A stretch of 64,000 bases of DNA from Verticiella alkaliphila. GTDB taxonomy: Bacteria; Pseudomonadota; Gammaproteobacteria; Burkholderiales; Burkholderiaceae_B. Shown one piece after another: positions 26,701 through 36,847 of this stretch (the stretch's first letter is position 1; each line of letters opens with the position of its first letter). The stretch is taken from assembly GCF_018904615.1 (NCBI RefSeq), contig NZ_JADCNH010000002.1:219143-283142 (forward strand), in the 5' to 3' direction. The notes beneath the pieces are model-generated. The model worked only from the letters and a program-made list of their open reading frames with translations. It did no database searches and was not told the origin of the DNA. The position numbers and the translations under genes are program-made.

Positions 26701-27318
26701 TCAGTAACCGACGGTAAACCGTTGACGCGAATGTGCGGGCTTCTCCAGTTCATCGGCCATGGCGATCGCGAAGTCTTCCATCGAGATGTGGCTCTTGCCC
26801 TGGTCGTCCACGAGCAGGGTGTCACCTCCGAGCCGGAATTGGCCGGTGCGTTCCCCGGGGGCGAACTCGGCGGAAGGCGAGAGGAAGGTCCAGTCAAGCT
26901 CGCGCTCCTGACGAAGGGCCTGCAGGAAGTCCCGGCCCGCCAGCGCCTCGGCCTTGTAGGCGTCAGGGAATGCCGGGGTATCGACCAGTGCCTGGCCTGG
27001 GGCGATCTCCAGGCTGCCCGCGCCGCCCACCACCAGGACGCGGGGCACGCCGGCCTGGCGCGCCGCGGCGAGCAGCGTGTCTGCCGTTGTCCCGCCCGCA
27101 AAGCGCGTGCTGCTGATCACGGCATCGTGGCCGCGCAGAAGTGGTGCAATCGCCTGGGCATCGGTGGCATCGGCCGCAGCCAGGGCGAGGCCGGGCTTCG
27201 CCGGCACCTCCGCTACGTGGCGGGCGATGCCCGTGACCTGGTGGCCTCGGCGCAACAGTTCGGCGGCAATGCGCGCACCGGCGCGCCCGGAAATGCCGAG
27301 GATGGCGATGTGACTCAT
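26701..27318 (-). CDS. NAD(P)-binding Rossmann-fold protein (NmrA/atypical SDR-like)
   Basis: 205 residues. The nucleotide-binding start IAILGISGRAGARIAAELLRRGHQVTGIAR is followed by VISSTRF and VLVVGGAGSLEI; the rest matches the short YwnB/Rv-like NAD(P)H-binding group (DWTFLSPSAEFAPGERTG, SHISMEDFAIAMADELE). Such proteins act as NAD(P)H-dependent reductases or redox sensors; the substrate is unknown. It lies in line with the DsbA-like gene (27379), 60 bases downstream of it, and probably shares its transcript. Confidence 0.88.
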   Translation of the reverse strand: MSHIAILGISGRAGARIAAELLRRGHQVTGIARHVAEVPAKPGLALAAADATDAQAIAPLLRGHDAVISSTRFAGGTTADTLLAAARQAGVPRVLVVGGAGSLEIAPGQALVDTPAFPDAYKAEALAGRDFLQALRQERELDWTFLSPSAEFAPGERTGQFRLGGDTLLVDDQGKSHISMEDFAIAMADELEKPAHSRQRFTVGY

Positions 27319-27378
27319 GATGGACTCCTGAGAAGGGAACGAAGAAAGGGGCCGGCGAAGAGGGGCTGGTCCGCGTGC

Positions 27379-28116
27379 TCAGCACGCGAGTGGCTTGGCG
27401 CCGTCGATGCCCAGCGCACAGGCGGCATCGGTAGCCGCTGCGGGGGATGCAACGGGCAAGCCCTGGGTCAGGTGACCCTGCAGATGCTGCGCCCAGGGCT
27501 GTTCACGGCCCAGCCAGACGCCGATGTCGAGTGCAGTGATGCGCCCGCCGATCTCCAGCGCGAGCGTGGGAAAGCCCTGGCCGCCCAGTCGATGCAGCCA
27601 CGCCCGGCTCTGTGCGATGTGCGCCTCCGTATGATCTCCAGCCAGCGCGTCGAACGTGGCGCCGAAGGTGTCTTCGGGCAGATGGAGGTCGGCGGCGAGA
27701 CTGTCGATCACCGCGCGCTCGGCAATGCGTCTGCCCTCGACATAGTGCGCTTTCTGCAGCCGGTGAAGCATGTCCAGGCCGCGCCCATCCAGCGACTCCG
27801 TGGCCAGCACAGCCGTGGTGGGCGGGGCCGAGTCCATCACCGCGCCGAGGTCGTTGAGCAGATGGTCGAAGTAATGCAAGCCGAACGGTTGGCCGGTGAG
27901 CTGCGCGATGCGCTTGTCGTGCGGGATGACGTACTCGCGCCATTCCGGTGTGATCGTGCGCCGGTTCGCACCCGTCATCATGCCGCCGCCGTGCAGGGCA
28001 ATGTGCAAGCCCGGCAACTCGTGCGCGGCACGCAACAGCGGCGCGGCGGCATAACACCAGCCGCAGAGCGGGTCATAAACGTAGTGCAGGATGGCGGTGG
28101 GGGTGTCGATGCCCAT
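27379..28116 (-). CDS. DsbA/FrnE-like thioredoxin-fold oxidoreductase
   Basis: 245 residues. The N-terminal redox motif CGWC is at 18-21 (YVYDPLCGWCYAAAP), followed by the inserted helical domain and the cis-Pro segment GGQGFPTLALEIGG (about residues 187-200). This is the cytosolic DsbA family (COG3531-like), with no signal peptide. It is divergent from a LysR gene 101 bases away, which likely regulates it together with the NAD(P)-binding gene. A role in thiol redox or electrophile stress is a reasonable inference. Confidence 0.9.
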   Translation of the reverse strand: MGIDTPTAILHYVYDPLCGWCYAAAPLLRAAHELPGLHIALHGGGMMTGANRRTITPEWREYVIPHDKRIAQLTGQPFGLHYFDHLLNDLGAVMDSAPPTTAVLATESLDGRGLDMLHRLQKAHYVEGRRIAERAVIDSLAADLHLPEDTFGATFDALAGDHTEAHIAQSRAWLHRLGGQGFPTLALEIGGRITALDIGVWLGREQPWAQHLQGHLTQGLPVASPAAATDAACALGIDGAKPLAC

Positions 28117-28217
28117 GATGGCAATTCCGGTCTTGGCGAGATTGGCTTCATGGTAGGCGCACGGACCCCCCGGAAAAACCGCCTATCATGAGCAGCATCG
28201 TTGCATGGATCGATCAT

Positions 28218-29147
28218 ATGGACCGGCTGAGAGCCGCAGAGGTGTTCGCCGAGATCGTGGGCCGCGGGAGTCTGTCTGCCGCAGCCGAGCGGCTGGGCAT
28301 GTCGCGCGCCATGGTGACGCGGTACCTGGCAGAGATGGAAACCTGGGCCGGCGCGCGGCTGCTGCATCGCACGACGCGGCGGCTCAGCCTCACGCCGTCG
28401 GGCGAACAGGCGCTGGCGCGATGCCAGCAGATGCTGGCGTTGGCCGCAGAGGTGCCGACCCCGGCCGAGGATGTGGAAGGGCCCCGGGGGCTCTTGCGCA
28501 TCGCGTGTTCGCAGTCCCTCGCGCAGGATGTCCTGATGCCGGTGGTGAGCGCGTTCCTGCGCAGGCATCCCCTGGTGGCGGTGGACTTCCGTATCGATGC
28601 GCGGCCGGTCAATCTCGTGGAAGAGCGCATCGATCTCGCCATCCGGATCACCAACGATCTGGACCCGAATCTCATCGCGCGTCGTCTGGGCGTGTGCGAT
28701 TCCGTGGTCTGTGCGGCGCCCGCGTATCTCGAGGCGCACGGTGTACCGAGACGGCCAGAGGATCTGGCCACGCACAATTGCCTGACCTACTCACTCTTCG
28801 GCCGCAGTCTCTGGCTCTTTCACGACACCGCGGATGAACCGGTCAGCGTGCCGGTGGCCGGCAACCTGAGCGCCAACGAGAGCCATGTCCTGCTGGCAGC
28901 TGCCGAGGCGGGCGCCGGGGTGGCGTTGCAACCTGCGTACGCCGTGACGGCAGCGGTGGCGTCAGGCCGGCTGGTGCCCCTGCTCACCGGCTATCGGCCG
29001 CAGGCGCTCGGCATCCATGCGATCTATGCTTCGCGCCGGCACATGTCGCCGGCGCTGCGCACGCTGCTGGACGTCCTGTCTGCGCACTTCCAGGATCCCG
29101 CCAGGTGGCCGCCGATGCTGGCGGCCCCGGCGGGCAAGCCCGCGTGA
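28218..29147 (+). CDS. LysR family transcriptional regulator
   Basis: 309 residues from the ATG at 28218 (MDRLRAAEVFAEIVGRGSL); an in-frame ATG at 28188 gives ten more residues, and neither has a clear ribosome site. HTH: ERLGMSRAMVTRYLAEMETWAGARLLHRTTRRLSLTPSGE. The effector domain has IACSQSLAQDVLMPVVSAF and ERIDLAIRITNDL. It is of the DmlR/AaeR-like group and points away from the DsbA-like/NAD(P)-binding pair, its likely target. Confidence 0.93.
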   Translation: MDRLRAAEVFAEIVGRGSLSAAAERLGMSRAMVTRYLAEMETWAGARLLHRTTRRLSLTPSGEQALARCQQMLALAAEVPTPAEDVEGPRGLLRIACSQSLAQDVLMPVVSAFLRRHPLVAVDFRIDARPVNLVEERIDLAIRITNDLDPNLIARRLGVCDSVVCAAPAYLEAHGVPRRPEDLATHNCLTYSLFGRSLWLFHDTADEPVSVPVAGNLSANESHVLLAAAEAGAGVALQPAYAVTAAVASGRLVPLLTGYRPQALGIHAIYASRRHMSPALRTLLDVLSAHFQDPARWPPMLAAPAGKPA

Positions 29148-29177
29148 GGCATGCGGTGCGGGCTTACTGTCCTGCGT

Positions 29178-30752
29178 TCAAGCCCAGAGATCGCCCAACT
29201 CGCCGATGGCGGTGAGCAGATCCCCCATGAGCGACACATCGAACTCGTCCGACATGCCGAAGGACAGCGCCACCTCGCCACGGGTCATATCGCCCGTGCC
29301 AAGGGCCTCGGTCCAGTACTGCAGCCCGCCTGCGTCGCCCTCACGGTCCAGCAGATCGGCGTAGAGCGTCTGCACGAAGACGGTGTCCTCGAGCAGCCCG
29401 CGGCCATTGAGGAATTCGTCTGACAGCGTCATGTTCTGGGCGATGGATTCCACCGTGTCGTCGCCGAAGGCGTTGACCGTCCAGTGGTGAAAGCCCTGGG
29501 CATCGGGGTCGCGGTCCAGCAGGGCGTGATACAGCGTGCCGATCAGGAGGGAGACGTCGGCAACCGCCTCGATCACGAAGGTGGCATCGTCGAATTGCAC
29601 GCCCCGCACGTTGTAGAGAATGTCCATGCGGCTTTCGTCTTCCGCCTCCACGGCCCAGACGTTCTCGCCGAAGTCGATGCTGTAGTCGCCGCGCGAGCCG
29701 CTATAGATCACGGTGTTGAAGCCGTCGTTGCCGTGGATGGTGTTCCTGCCCGCGCCAGCGTCGAACCAGTTGTCCAGCGTGTTGCCGAAGAGGGTGTCAT
29801 TGCCGGCGCCGCTCACGGCCGTGGTCACTTCCACGCCGTGGGCGATGGTGAAACCGCCATGCACGCCCCTCACGAACGACAGAAAGCCGCCGCCACCCCA
29901 TTCGAGCTCGAGCGTGGCCGGATTCAGATTGATCACGGCATCGCGCGCGCCGTCGTAGCGAATCACGTTATCGCCGAAGCTGTTCCAGATGGCGGTATAG
30001 CCCACGCCGGGGCCGTCCATGTCGGCTAGCTGATACACCGTGCCCGGCGCGCCGGCTTCGATCGCACCGTACTTCTGCTGAAGAATGGCAATGTCCAGGG
30101 CCATCGGTCCGGTGGCCCAACCGAAGTTGTCCGAGGGCGAGACGCGCATGGGGCCGGTCACCCAGCCATCGTTGTAGGACATCATGGTGTAGACGCCCTG
30201 GTTCAGCTCGAAGTCACCCGTGGTGCCGCCCAGGCCGTGATACGGCGAGTGGATCACGCCGGGCATCACTGGGGAGCCACCGCCATCGTCATGGGGATGG
30301 GCCAGCCCGAACATGTGGCCGAACTCGTGAGTGAGCGTGATGAAGCCGTAGCCGCCCTGGTCCAGCGCGCCGCCGGCTTCACGCGACCACTCAGGGCTCG
30401 CGACGTTGAACGACGCGATCGCGCCCGTCTGTCCGTACGTGTTCTCGCCGGGCGGGTTGGCCCAACCCAGCGTCGTGCTGCCGAAATCGAACAGGGCGAA
30501 CCGCACGGTGGCCTGCGCCGGATCGTCCACCTCCACGAAGGTGAGTGGCGTGATGGCAGAAAAGAGCGAGAGGGCAAGGCGCGCCTGCTGCTGCTCGTAG
30601 TCATTCCAGCCGACCAGCGTCTTGGTCTCGACCGGTCCGTCCTCTTCAGCGACGAGATCGAGCGTGGCGCCTTCCTTGAGGAATGCGTAGCTGATGACAT
30701 TGCCTTCGAGGCGGGTTCCCCAGTCGATGGAGGCAAGCAGCGGATAGGACAT
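29178..30752 (-). CDS. Serralysin-like zinc metalloprotease with DUF4214-like C-terminal repeats
   Basis: 524 residues from the ATG at 30752; no signal peptide. The peptidase M10 zinc site is HEFGHMFGLAHPH with His142, Glu143, His146 and His152; the Met-turn YTMMSYND lies at 188-195. After the catalytic domain, GAGNDTLFGN and GAGRNTIHGNDG are RTX-like Ca-binding turns, fewer than in classic serralysins. The last 120 residues hold two DUF4214-like units (LYHALLDRDPDAQGFHHW; LYADLLDREGDAGGLQYW). Proteins of this design leave the cell by type I secretion, but no ABC/HlyD/TolC genes are present here. It is divergent from the next gene, which carries the same C-terminal type of repeats at its N-terminus. 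Confidence 0.9.
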   Translation of the reverse strand: MSYPLLASIDWGTRLEGNVISYAFLKEGATLDLVAEEDGPVETKTLVGWNDYEQQQARLALSLFSAITPLTFVEVDDPAQATVRFALFDFGSTTLGWANPPGENTYGQTGAIASFNVASPEWSREAGGALDQGGYGFITLTHEFGHMFGLAHPHDDGGGSPVMPGVIHSPYHGLGGTTGDFELNQGVYTMMSYNDGWVTGPMRVSPSDNFGWATGPMALDIAILQQKYGAIEAGAPGTVYQLADMDGPGVGYTAIWNSFGDNVIRYDGARDAVINLNPATLELEWGGGGFLSFVRGVHGGFTIAHGVEVTTAVSGAGNDTLFGNTLDNWFDAGAGRNTIHGNDGFNTVIYSGSRGDYSIDFGENVWAVEAEDESRMDILYNVRGVQFDDATFVIEAVADVSLLIGTLYHALLDRDPDAQGFHHWTVNAFGDDTVESIAQNMTLSDEFLNGRGLLEDTVFVQTLYADLLDREGDAGGLQYWTEALGTGDMTRGEVALSFGMSDEFDVSLMGDLLTAIGELGDLWA

Positions 30753-30916
30753 GGCAGACGTCTCTTGGTTGGGAGCCAGAAAGCTCGGTGACCGCAGTAT
30801 AGGCAGAGTTGTGAGTTTTTGTGCCATTTTGCGACCCGCTCGTGTGAGGGATTGACATATTCTTGCAATGGGTGACCCCCATGCTCGCGCCTTTCCCTTC
30901 TTTTCTGGATCGCAGC

Positions 30917-33900
30917 ATGGCCACCTCGACCGTGGATGTCGTTACCGGGCTCTACACCCATCTCCTCGGCCGCGCTGCCGATCCCGTCGGCCAGGCGTAC
31001 TGGGTGAGCCGGGTGGCCGATGGCCACCAGACACTCGCGCAAGTCGTGACGGCGTTCCTCTTCACCGAGGAAGTCCAGTCCACCAGTGCGGCGCTGGTCC
31101 GTCTGTATGTGTCCGGTCTGGGCCGCCAGCCCGATGCCGACGGCCTTGCCTACTGGCTGGCCACACATCGCGCGGGCATGTCGCTCGCCGACATTGGCGC
31201 GTCGTTCGCGCAGTCGGCGGAAGGTCAGGCGCAGTCGGACGATGTGTCGGATCTCGCCTTCGTGACGGGCTTGTACCAGGCCGCGCTGGGGCGTGCGCCC
31301 GAAGCCGGGGGCCTTGCCTACTACCTGGGGCTGCTGGCCGATGGCGTTCCGCGCGAGCAGATCTTCGGCGCCATCGTGCAATCGGTGGAGAGTGTGGAGC
31401 ACGCGAGTGCACACGTCGCGGCCACGCTGGTCTACCTGGGCGTTGCGGGCCGTCTGCCCACCCCGCGGAGCTCGAGGCCGCGTTGTCCGCCGCGCCGGGC
31501 ACTTCGCTCGCCGAACACGTGGCCGAACTCGTGGATGCCGTGCTCACGCCGACGCCGGAGCCCGAACCGGAGCCGCAACCTGAGCCGGAGCCGGGCCCTG
31601 GCCCGCAACCGGAACCCGAGCCCGAGCCCGAGCCCGAGCCTACCGAGGTGATCTTCACGCCGAATCCGGGCACGTCCCAAGGTTCGTCGGACGCCTCCAC
31701 CGCGATCGCGTTGGACGATGACTACATGATCGTGGGCGACGACGAGGCCAACGTGCTTCGCGTCTACTCGCGCGAAGGCGGCGCGGCAGTGCTCGAGTGG
31801 GACTACGGCCCCTTCATCGGCGTGAACGGTGAGCTGGACCTGGAGGCCAGCACGCGCATCGGCGACACGCTGTACTTCATCGGTTCGCACGGCAACTCCA
31901 AGAATGGCGGCGAGGCGGACAGCCGCGAGGTGCTCTTTGCCGTCAACGTGAGTGGCACCGGCGCCGACACGGTCTTCGCCTATCAAGGCGGCTACAAGGG
32001 CCTGGAAGGCGACCTTGCCAGCTGGGACGCGAACAATGGCCATGGCCTGGGCGCCGGTTACTTCGGCCTGGCCGCTTCTTCCGCGGACGGCGTGAGTCCG
32101 GAGCAGGTGTCCGGCTTCTCCATCGAAGGCATGGCGGCCTCGCCCGACGGCAGCGCCCTGTGGCTCGGCTTTCGCGCACCGCAGACCGACACCTCGGCGC
32201 GCGAGCACGCGCTGCTCGTGCCCGTCACCAACGTGGCGGCCCTGCTGGACGGCACCGCGCAGACGGCGACCTTCGGCGAGCCGATGGAACTGAATCTCGG
32301 CGGCCGTGGCATCCGTTCGATCGAGGAAGCCACCGATGGCAGCGGCTACCTCATCATCGCAGGGCCCGCGGGCCCTGCCAGCGACGACGTCACGCACAAT
32401 TTCCGCCTCTTCACCTGGGACGGCCTGGCGAGCTCGGCGCCCGTCGAACTCGATAACGACCTGGACGCCCTGTTGGCGGCCACCGGAGGCAGCTTCGAGA
32501 CGCTGGTCTCGCCCGCAAGCATTCTGCCGGGCACCCGCATCCAGCTGCTGCAGGACAACGGCGACACCGTGTGGCCCGGCAAGACTGGCGTGTCCAAGGA
32601 CCTGCCCGCCGGCGAGCAGCAGTTCCAGGGGAATGTGCTGACATTGGGCCAGCCGGTGGTGGATGCTCAGGCGCCCGTCGTGGTATCGGCCACGCCAGCG
32701 TCGGGCACGCAGGGCGTGGCGGCCGACACCGCCTTCGTGTTCTCGTTCGACGAGGGCGTGAAGCTCGGCGCCGGTGTGATCGAACTGCGCGACGCGCAGG
32801 GCGGACTCGTGCAGTCCTTCGATGTCGCCACCTCCGATGCGGTGAGCGTGCAGTTCAACGTGCTGACGATCCGCCCGGACGCGGCCCTGGCCTTTGATGC
32901 CACATACTCGCTCGTGGTGCCCATGGGGGCAGTGACCGATCACACTGGCAATGCCTTTGCGGGCTTTGGTGCGGATGCGCCGTTCAGCGTCGTGACCTCG
33001 GCCGCGCCGACGGACCTGGCCGCGGGCGACATCCTCTTCGTCGGCGGCAACGCGGAAGATCCGGATGCGATCGCTTTCGTGCTCTTGAAGGACATCACGG
33101 GCGGCACGCGCATCAGTTTCACGGACCGTGATTACAGCGAGATCACGGGCTTTTCCGGCATCACGAACGAAGCGGCCTTCACCTGGACGGCAGGCCAGAA
33201 CCTCGTGGCTGGCACCGTCATCACCATCCAGACCGCCACCGGCAGCACACCGACGGCCGATATCGGCACCATCGTGGGCGCGAGCGGCGGCATCGGCAAA
33301 TCCGAGACCTACTACGCCATGCAGGGCGCGACCATCGCTGGTCTGGGCGTGGGCAGTGCCGGACAGATCCTGGATCCCGGCACCTTCCTCGCCAGCCTGA
33401 CGCTGGGCGGGCCCGCCGGCCACATCCCGGCCGAGCTCGTGCTCGCCGGCAGTGCAATGCGCTTCACCATCGATCCGGCCAACCAGACCAACGCGCGCTA
33501 CGTTGGCTCGCTGGACGCCAGTGATCCGGCGCTGCTCGCCGCCCGCATCCAGGATCCGGCCAACTGGGAAGCCAATTACACCAAGGCGCCGGGCTTTGCG
33601 CTGGTGGGCGGCAGTCTCTTCGGCGCGCCGCTGTTGTCCGCCGCCGAGGTGGATCAGGCCACGGTCACGCTCACCTGGAACCAGGCGCTGGACAGCGCCA
33701 ACGCCCCGCTGGCCGATGCCTTTGCCGTGCAGGTGAACGGCAGCGCAGTGGCCGTCACGAACGTCACCGTGCAGGGTGCCACGGTGGTGCTGACGCTGGC
33801 TGCGCCGGCCAAGGGCGGCGATGCGGTGTCGCTGAGCTACACCGATCCGAGTACGGGTGACGACGTCAACGCCATCCAGACCCCGGACGGCCGCGATGCG

Positions 33901-34917
33901 CAAAGCGTGCTGGATCGTGCGTTGGTGAACCGCTCGCCGGATGCCACGCCACCGTCGCTCGTGTCGAGCTCGCCGCAGGACGAGGCAGGCGACGTGGCGC
34001 ACTTCGCCGACCTGGTGCTCACGTTCGACGAAGCGGTGCAGAAGGGCGCGGGCACCATCGTCTTCACGTCGCTCTCGGGCGGCGACGATGTGGTGATCGA
34101 CGTCACGAGTGCCGATGTGTCGATCCAGGGCGCTGTGGTCACCATCAACCCGACGGCCTTTCTCGCGGCCGGCGCGGCCTATGCCGTGCAGATCTCGGCG
34201 GGTGCCTTCACGGACACCACCGGCAACGCGTTCGCGGGCATCGACGACGAGAGCACGCTCAATTTCGCCACGGCCTCGCGCCCGTCCTACGATGTGCTGA
34301 TCACCGAGGTCAATTCCAATGGCGCCGGTGGCGACTTCGTGGAGTTCTACAACCACGGGGATGCCGCCATCGATCTCTCGGGCTGGTGCATCAACGACGA
34401 GGCAGGCAGCTTCGCCTCAGGTGCCGAGATTGCCGAAGGCACGGTGCTCGCAGCTGGGGCGACACTGGTCGTCGCGCTGGTGAACACGCCCGCCAAGCTC
34501 GATGCCTTCAAGCTTGCGTGGGGGCTGGACGACAGCGTCGATACCATTGCCGTCGACGGTCCGGGCCTGGGCAAACAGGATGCCGTGGTGCTCTTCGACG
34601 CGCGGGGCTACGTGGCGGCGGCGTTCAACTACGACGCCGATCCCGTGCTGGCGAGCGATGGCACCGTGATCGGCACAGCGGCCGCCAGCCCCGGCGTGAC
34701 GTTCAGCGACAACCAGCACGCCGGCCGTGCCTATGGCGGTGGCGAGAAGGCGTCTGCGGTGTGGGATGGCGTGTCGGTGGAGAACCCCACCTATACGGTG
34801 GCCGCGGTTGGCACCCAGGGTGCTTACGCGCAAACGGGCGATGCGGCCAGCATCGGCTCTCCAGGGGCGGCAGGCGTGGTGGGCATGCAGAGTCTCGTGT
34901 GGGACGAGGCGGCCTGA
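30917..34917 (+). CDS. Large multidomain surface-type protein (DUF4214, Ig-like, lamin-tail domains), frameshifted at about 31470
   Basis: The first reading frame (ATG 30917, MATSTVDVVTGLYTHLLGRAA) holds DUF4214 units to about codon 184 and would then run out of frame to a stop at 31651. A missing C in the CCCC run near 31468-31472 restores LPTPAELEAALSA, and the second frame continues to 34917, about 1,333 residues in all. Domains in order: three DUF4214 repeats (10-180), a Pro-Glu linker (31555-31641), a DUF3616-like propeller region, an SbsA Ig-like domain (VVSATPASGTQGV), a beta-rich segment, a SwmB-like domain (TVTLTWNQALDSANAPLADA), a second Ig-like domain and a C-terminal lamin-tail domain (DVLITEVNSNGAGGDFVEFY). 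No signal peptide. Probably secreted or cell-surface; partner of the divergent protease. Confidence 0.75.
31555..31641 (+). repeat. Pro-Glu repeat linker
   Basis: A run of Pro-Glu/Gln/Gly dipeptide codons (29 codons) encoding a rigid extended spacer between the DUF4214 region and the rest of the large protein. Dipeptide repeats like this are prone to slippage, though the frame break is about 85 bases upstream. Confidence 0.85.
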
Positions 34918-35023
34918 GGGCGCTCGCCAGACGGCGCGCGCCCTGGCCAGGACTTTCGTCGCCGACGAGGCCTGGCTGCGGGAGGGGGAACGGATGGCCG
35001 GCCGCCATCCGCGGGACGCAGGC

Positions 35024-35517
35024 TCAGCGGCTGCCGAGCCCGGGCAGATCGAGTCGGCCACGGTCGGTGAAGCGGGTGGTGCCGAAGGTGCCACCCGCCA
35101 GACGGCCGCGCAGCACGTAGGGCACGCCGGTGGCCCCGCGGCCGTCGACCAGCCCCAGGATCTGCCGCACGGCGGACAGCGCAGACACGGACACCGGGAC
35201 GGTGACCGTGGTCTCGCCAAAGCGCGGCACGCTGCCGCGCACGTCGCTCACGCCACTGGCGAAGCGATCTCCATTCAGATCCAGATCAAGCGCCACGCCA
35301 TCGAAGGTGAGAGGCGCGTCGCCCGGGTTCTGCACCCGCAGCACCAGGTTGAAGCGCATTTCCAGCCCCTGGCCGCTGGCGGGCTCGACGCCTGCCACCG
35401 TGACGCGCGGTGCCCGGTCACCGAAGGTGGCGCAGCCTGCCAGGGACAGGGCCAGCGCGGCGCAGGCGCGCCCAGCAGGCGGCGGCGGGCAAGGGCGGGT
35501 ACGGTGTTCGGCATCAT
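35024..35517 (-). CDS. LEA type 2-like lipoprotein, probable frame break in the signal peptide
   Basis: The mature part is a WHy/LEA-14 domain (VTVAGVEPASGQGLEMRFN, VQNPGDAPLTFDGVALDLDL, SVPRFGETTVTVPV), a beta-sandwich known from stress-protective and lipoprotein families. The lipobox is LAGC. The open frame into this domain starts from an unsuitable N-terminus (THDAEHRTRPCPPPP). In another frame, ATG 35517, placed 7 bases after GGAAG, gives MMPNTVPALARRRLLGA, an ideal positively charged signal start. One base missing near 35466-35470 (GCGCGCC) joins the two as RRRLLGAxCAALALSLAGC. The corrected protein has about 164 residues. Confidence 0.75.
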
Positions 35518-35583
35518 GCGTCATCTTCCACAAAATCGAGAGTCGTGACGCAGGGTAGCGAAGGCCGTGCCCGACTGTGAACG

Positions 35584-36024
35584 CTACTGACGCACCCAGG
35601 TCTGCGAGCGCCCGAACATCGGCGCGCCGATATAGCCACGCACCACGACCTTGTTACCGCCGTCGGTCAGGCGCAGCGTGCTCTTGTAGGTCTTGCCGTT
35701 GGCCGGATCCAGGATCTCGCCGCCTTCCCAGCCGTCACCGTCCGCTGCCGGTCGCAGCCCTTGCACGATCGTCATGCCCCGGATGGGCTGCCCTTTGCGC
35801 GCGTCCGTGCAGGCGTTGCAAAGCGGGTTCTGGTCTTCGTCCGGCTTGCGAAATAGCTGCTCGATGCGCCCGGACAGCGTGCCGCCGCTCTCGGCGATGC
35901 GGATGAGCGCCGTGGGGCGGCCCGTCTCATCGTCGATGGACTGCCAGACGCCGACCGGGCTGGGCGATTGCGCCTGCGCGGCAACGGACGTCATCAGGAA
36001 AGCGGCGGCAAAGAGGGCACGCAT
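35584..36024 (-). CDS. DUF2147 family exported protein
   Basis: 146 residues from the ATG at 36024 with GGAGA upstream. The signal peptide ends AAQA (about 18). The mature part has the DUF2147 pattern: [28 protein letters not shown], then [22 protein letters not shown] and the closing [16 protein letters not shown]. The family is periplasmic, forms a beta-barrel and has no established activity. Two Cys (LCNACTD) may form a disulfide. Confidence 0.92.
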   Translation of the reverse strand: MRALFAAAFLMTSVAAQAQSPSPVGVWQSIDDETGRPTALIRIAESGGTLSGRIEQLFRKPDEDQNPLCNACTDARKGQPIRGMTIVQGLRPAADGDGWEGGEILDPANGKTYKSTLRLTDGGNKVVVRGYIGAPMFGRSQTWVRQ

Positions 36025-36139
36025 GCGAGTCTCCAGGGTGAGCGCGCCGGCGTCTGCCGGCCGCGTGTGCGGAGTATGGCCGATATCGCCACGCCCCGCG
36101 ACACCCTGGCTCAACGAGGTTTCGTGCCGGAGAGCCTTG

Positions 36140-36709
36140 TCAATACATGCGCTCGTACAGCGCCTGGCCCGCTCGCAGTTGCGAGCGCATGATCTCTGTA
36201 CGGCTTTGGGCAAAATCCTTCACCGCCTGGTCCGCCGCCATCGTCGCCGCTTGGTCGTACAGGGCAACCATCTCCGTCGGCAAGGCGACGCCGACGTAGG
36301 ACGCAAACATACGGTCGAAATCCGGGCCTTCCGCGCGGCGCAGTTCAGCAAGCTTTTGTTCTTCCGCGGGCAGCGCCGAGGGGGCGGCGATCAGATTCAG
36401 TTGCTGGGCCAGTTGGGGCGGTACGCCACCGTTGGCGCGCAGGTTCTCCAGGATGAGGCTGGCGTACTGCTGCGTGGCGGGATTCACGTTCTTCTCGATG
36501 GCCAGTTGCGAAGCGGCCACGGCGAACATCTGGCCTTGCAGGGCACGCTGCACGAACAGGGCGTCGAGCTGCTGGCCTGTGGCGGTCGCTGGGACGACCA
36601 TGGCCGGCGTCGGGCTGTAGTTGGCAGCGCAAGCGGTGAGCATGGCGCAGGCAGCCAGGCCGGCGGCCAGCAGATGGCGGGACGGACGGTGACGCAGATT
36701 GGCGTGCAT
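36140..36709 (-). CDS. DUF4142 family lipoprotein
   Basis: 189 residues from the ATG at 36709 with AGGAG upstream. The lipobox is LTAC (near 27), after a long Arg/His-rich n-region. The mature domain is a ferritin-like helical bundle ([42 protein letters not shown]) typical of DUF4142. Function unknown. It is divergent from rsmA. Confidence 0.85.
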   Translation of the reverse strand: MHANLRHRPSRHLLAAGLAACAMLTACAANYSPTPAMVVPATATGQQLDALFVQRALQGQMFAVAASQLAIEKNVNPATQQYASLILENLRANGGVPPQLAQQLNLIAAPSALPAEEQKLAELRRAEGPDFDRMFASYVGVALPTEMVALYDQAATMAADQAVKDFAQSRTEIMRSQLRAGQALYERMY

Positions 36710-36847
36710 AGGGACTCCTGTGTTGTTGTTGGGCACGGCGACGCCATAGCATGGCGCGTGCCTCCACACGCGGGGTCGCCGTGGTGTGCGGCGCAAGAAG
36801 TGGGCAGCGCCTACAATGGCGCGCGACAACAGAGGATTTCCGTTTCC

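Noticed and set aside
30863..30916. Upstream start of the DUF4214 protein at 30863
   Set aside because: It would add 18 residues (MQWVTPMLAPFPSFLDRS) without similarity to DUF4214 proteins; ATG 30917 directly precedes the repeat domain, although no clear ribosome site favours either.
31555..31641. Possible CRISPR-like or minisatellite repeat
   Set aside because: It is a coding Pro-Glu dipeptide run in frame with the large protein, with no spacers or regular repeat unit.
31432..34356. 974-residue open frame on the minus strand
   Set aside because: It is antisense to the large DUF4214/Ig/lamin-tail gene; composition is Arg/His/Gly/Ala-rich as expected for a GC-rich shadow frame, with no domain recognisable.
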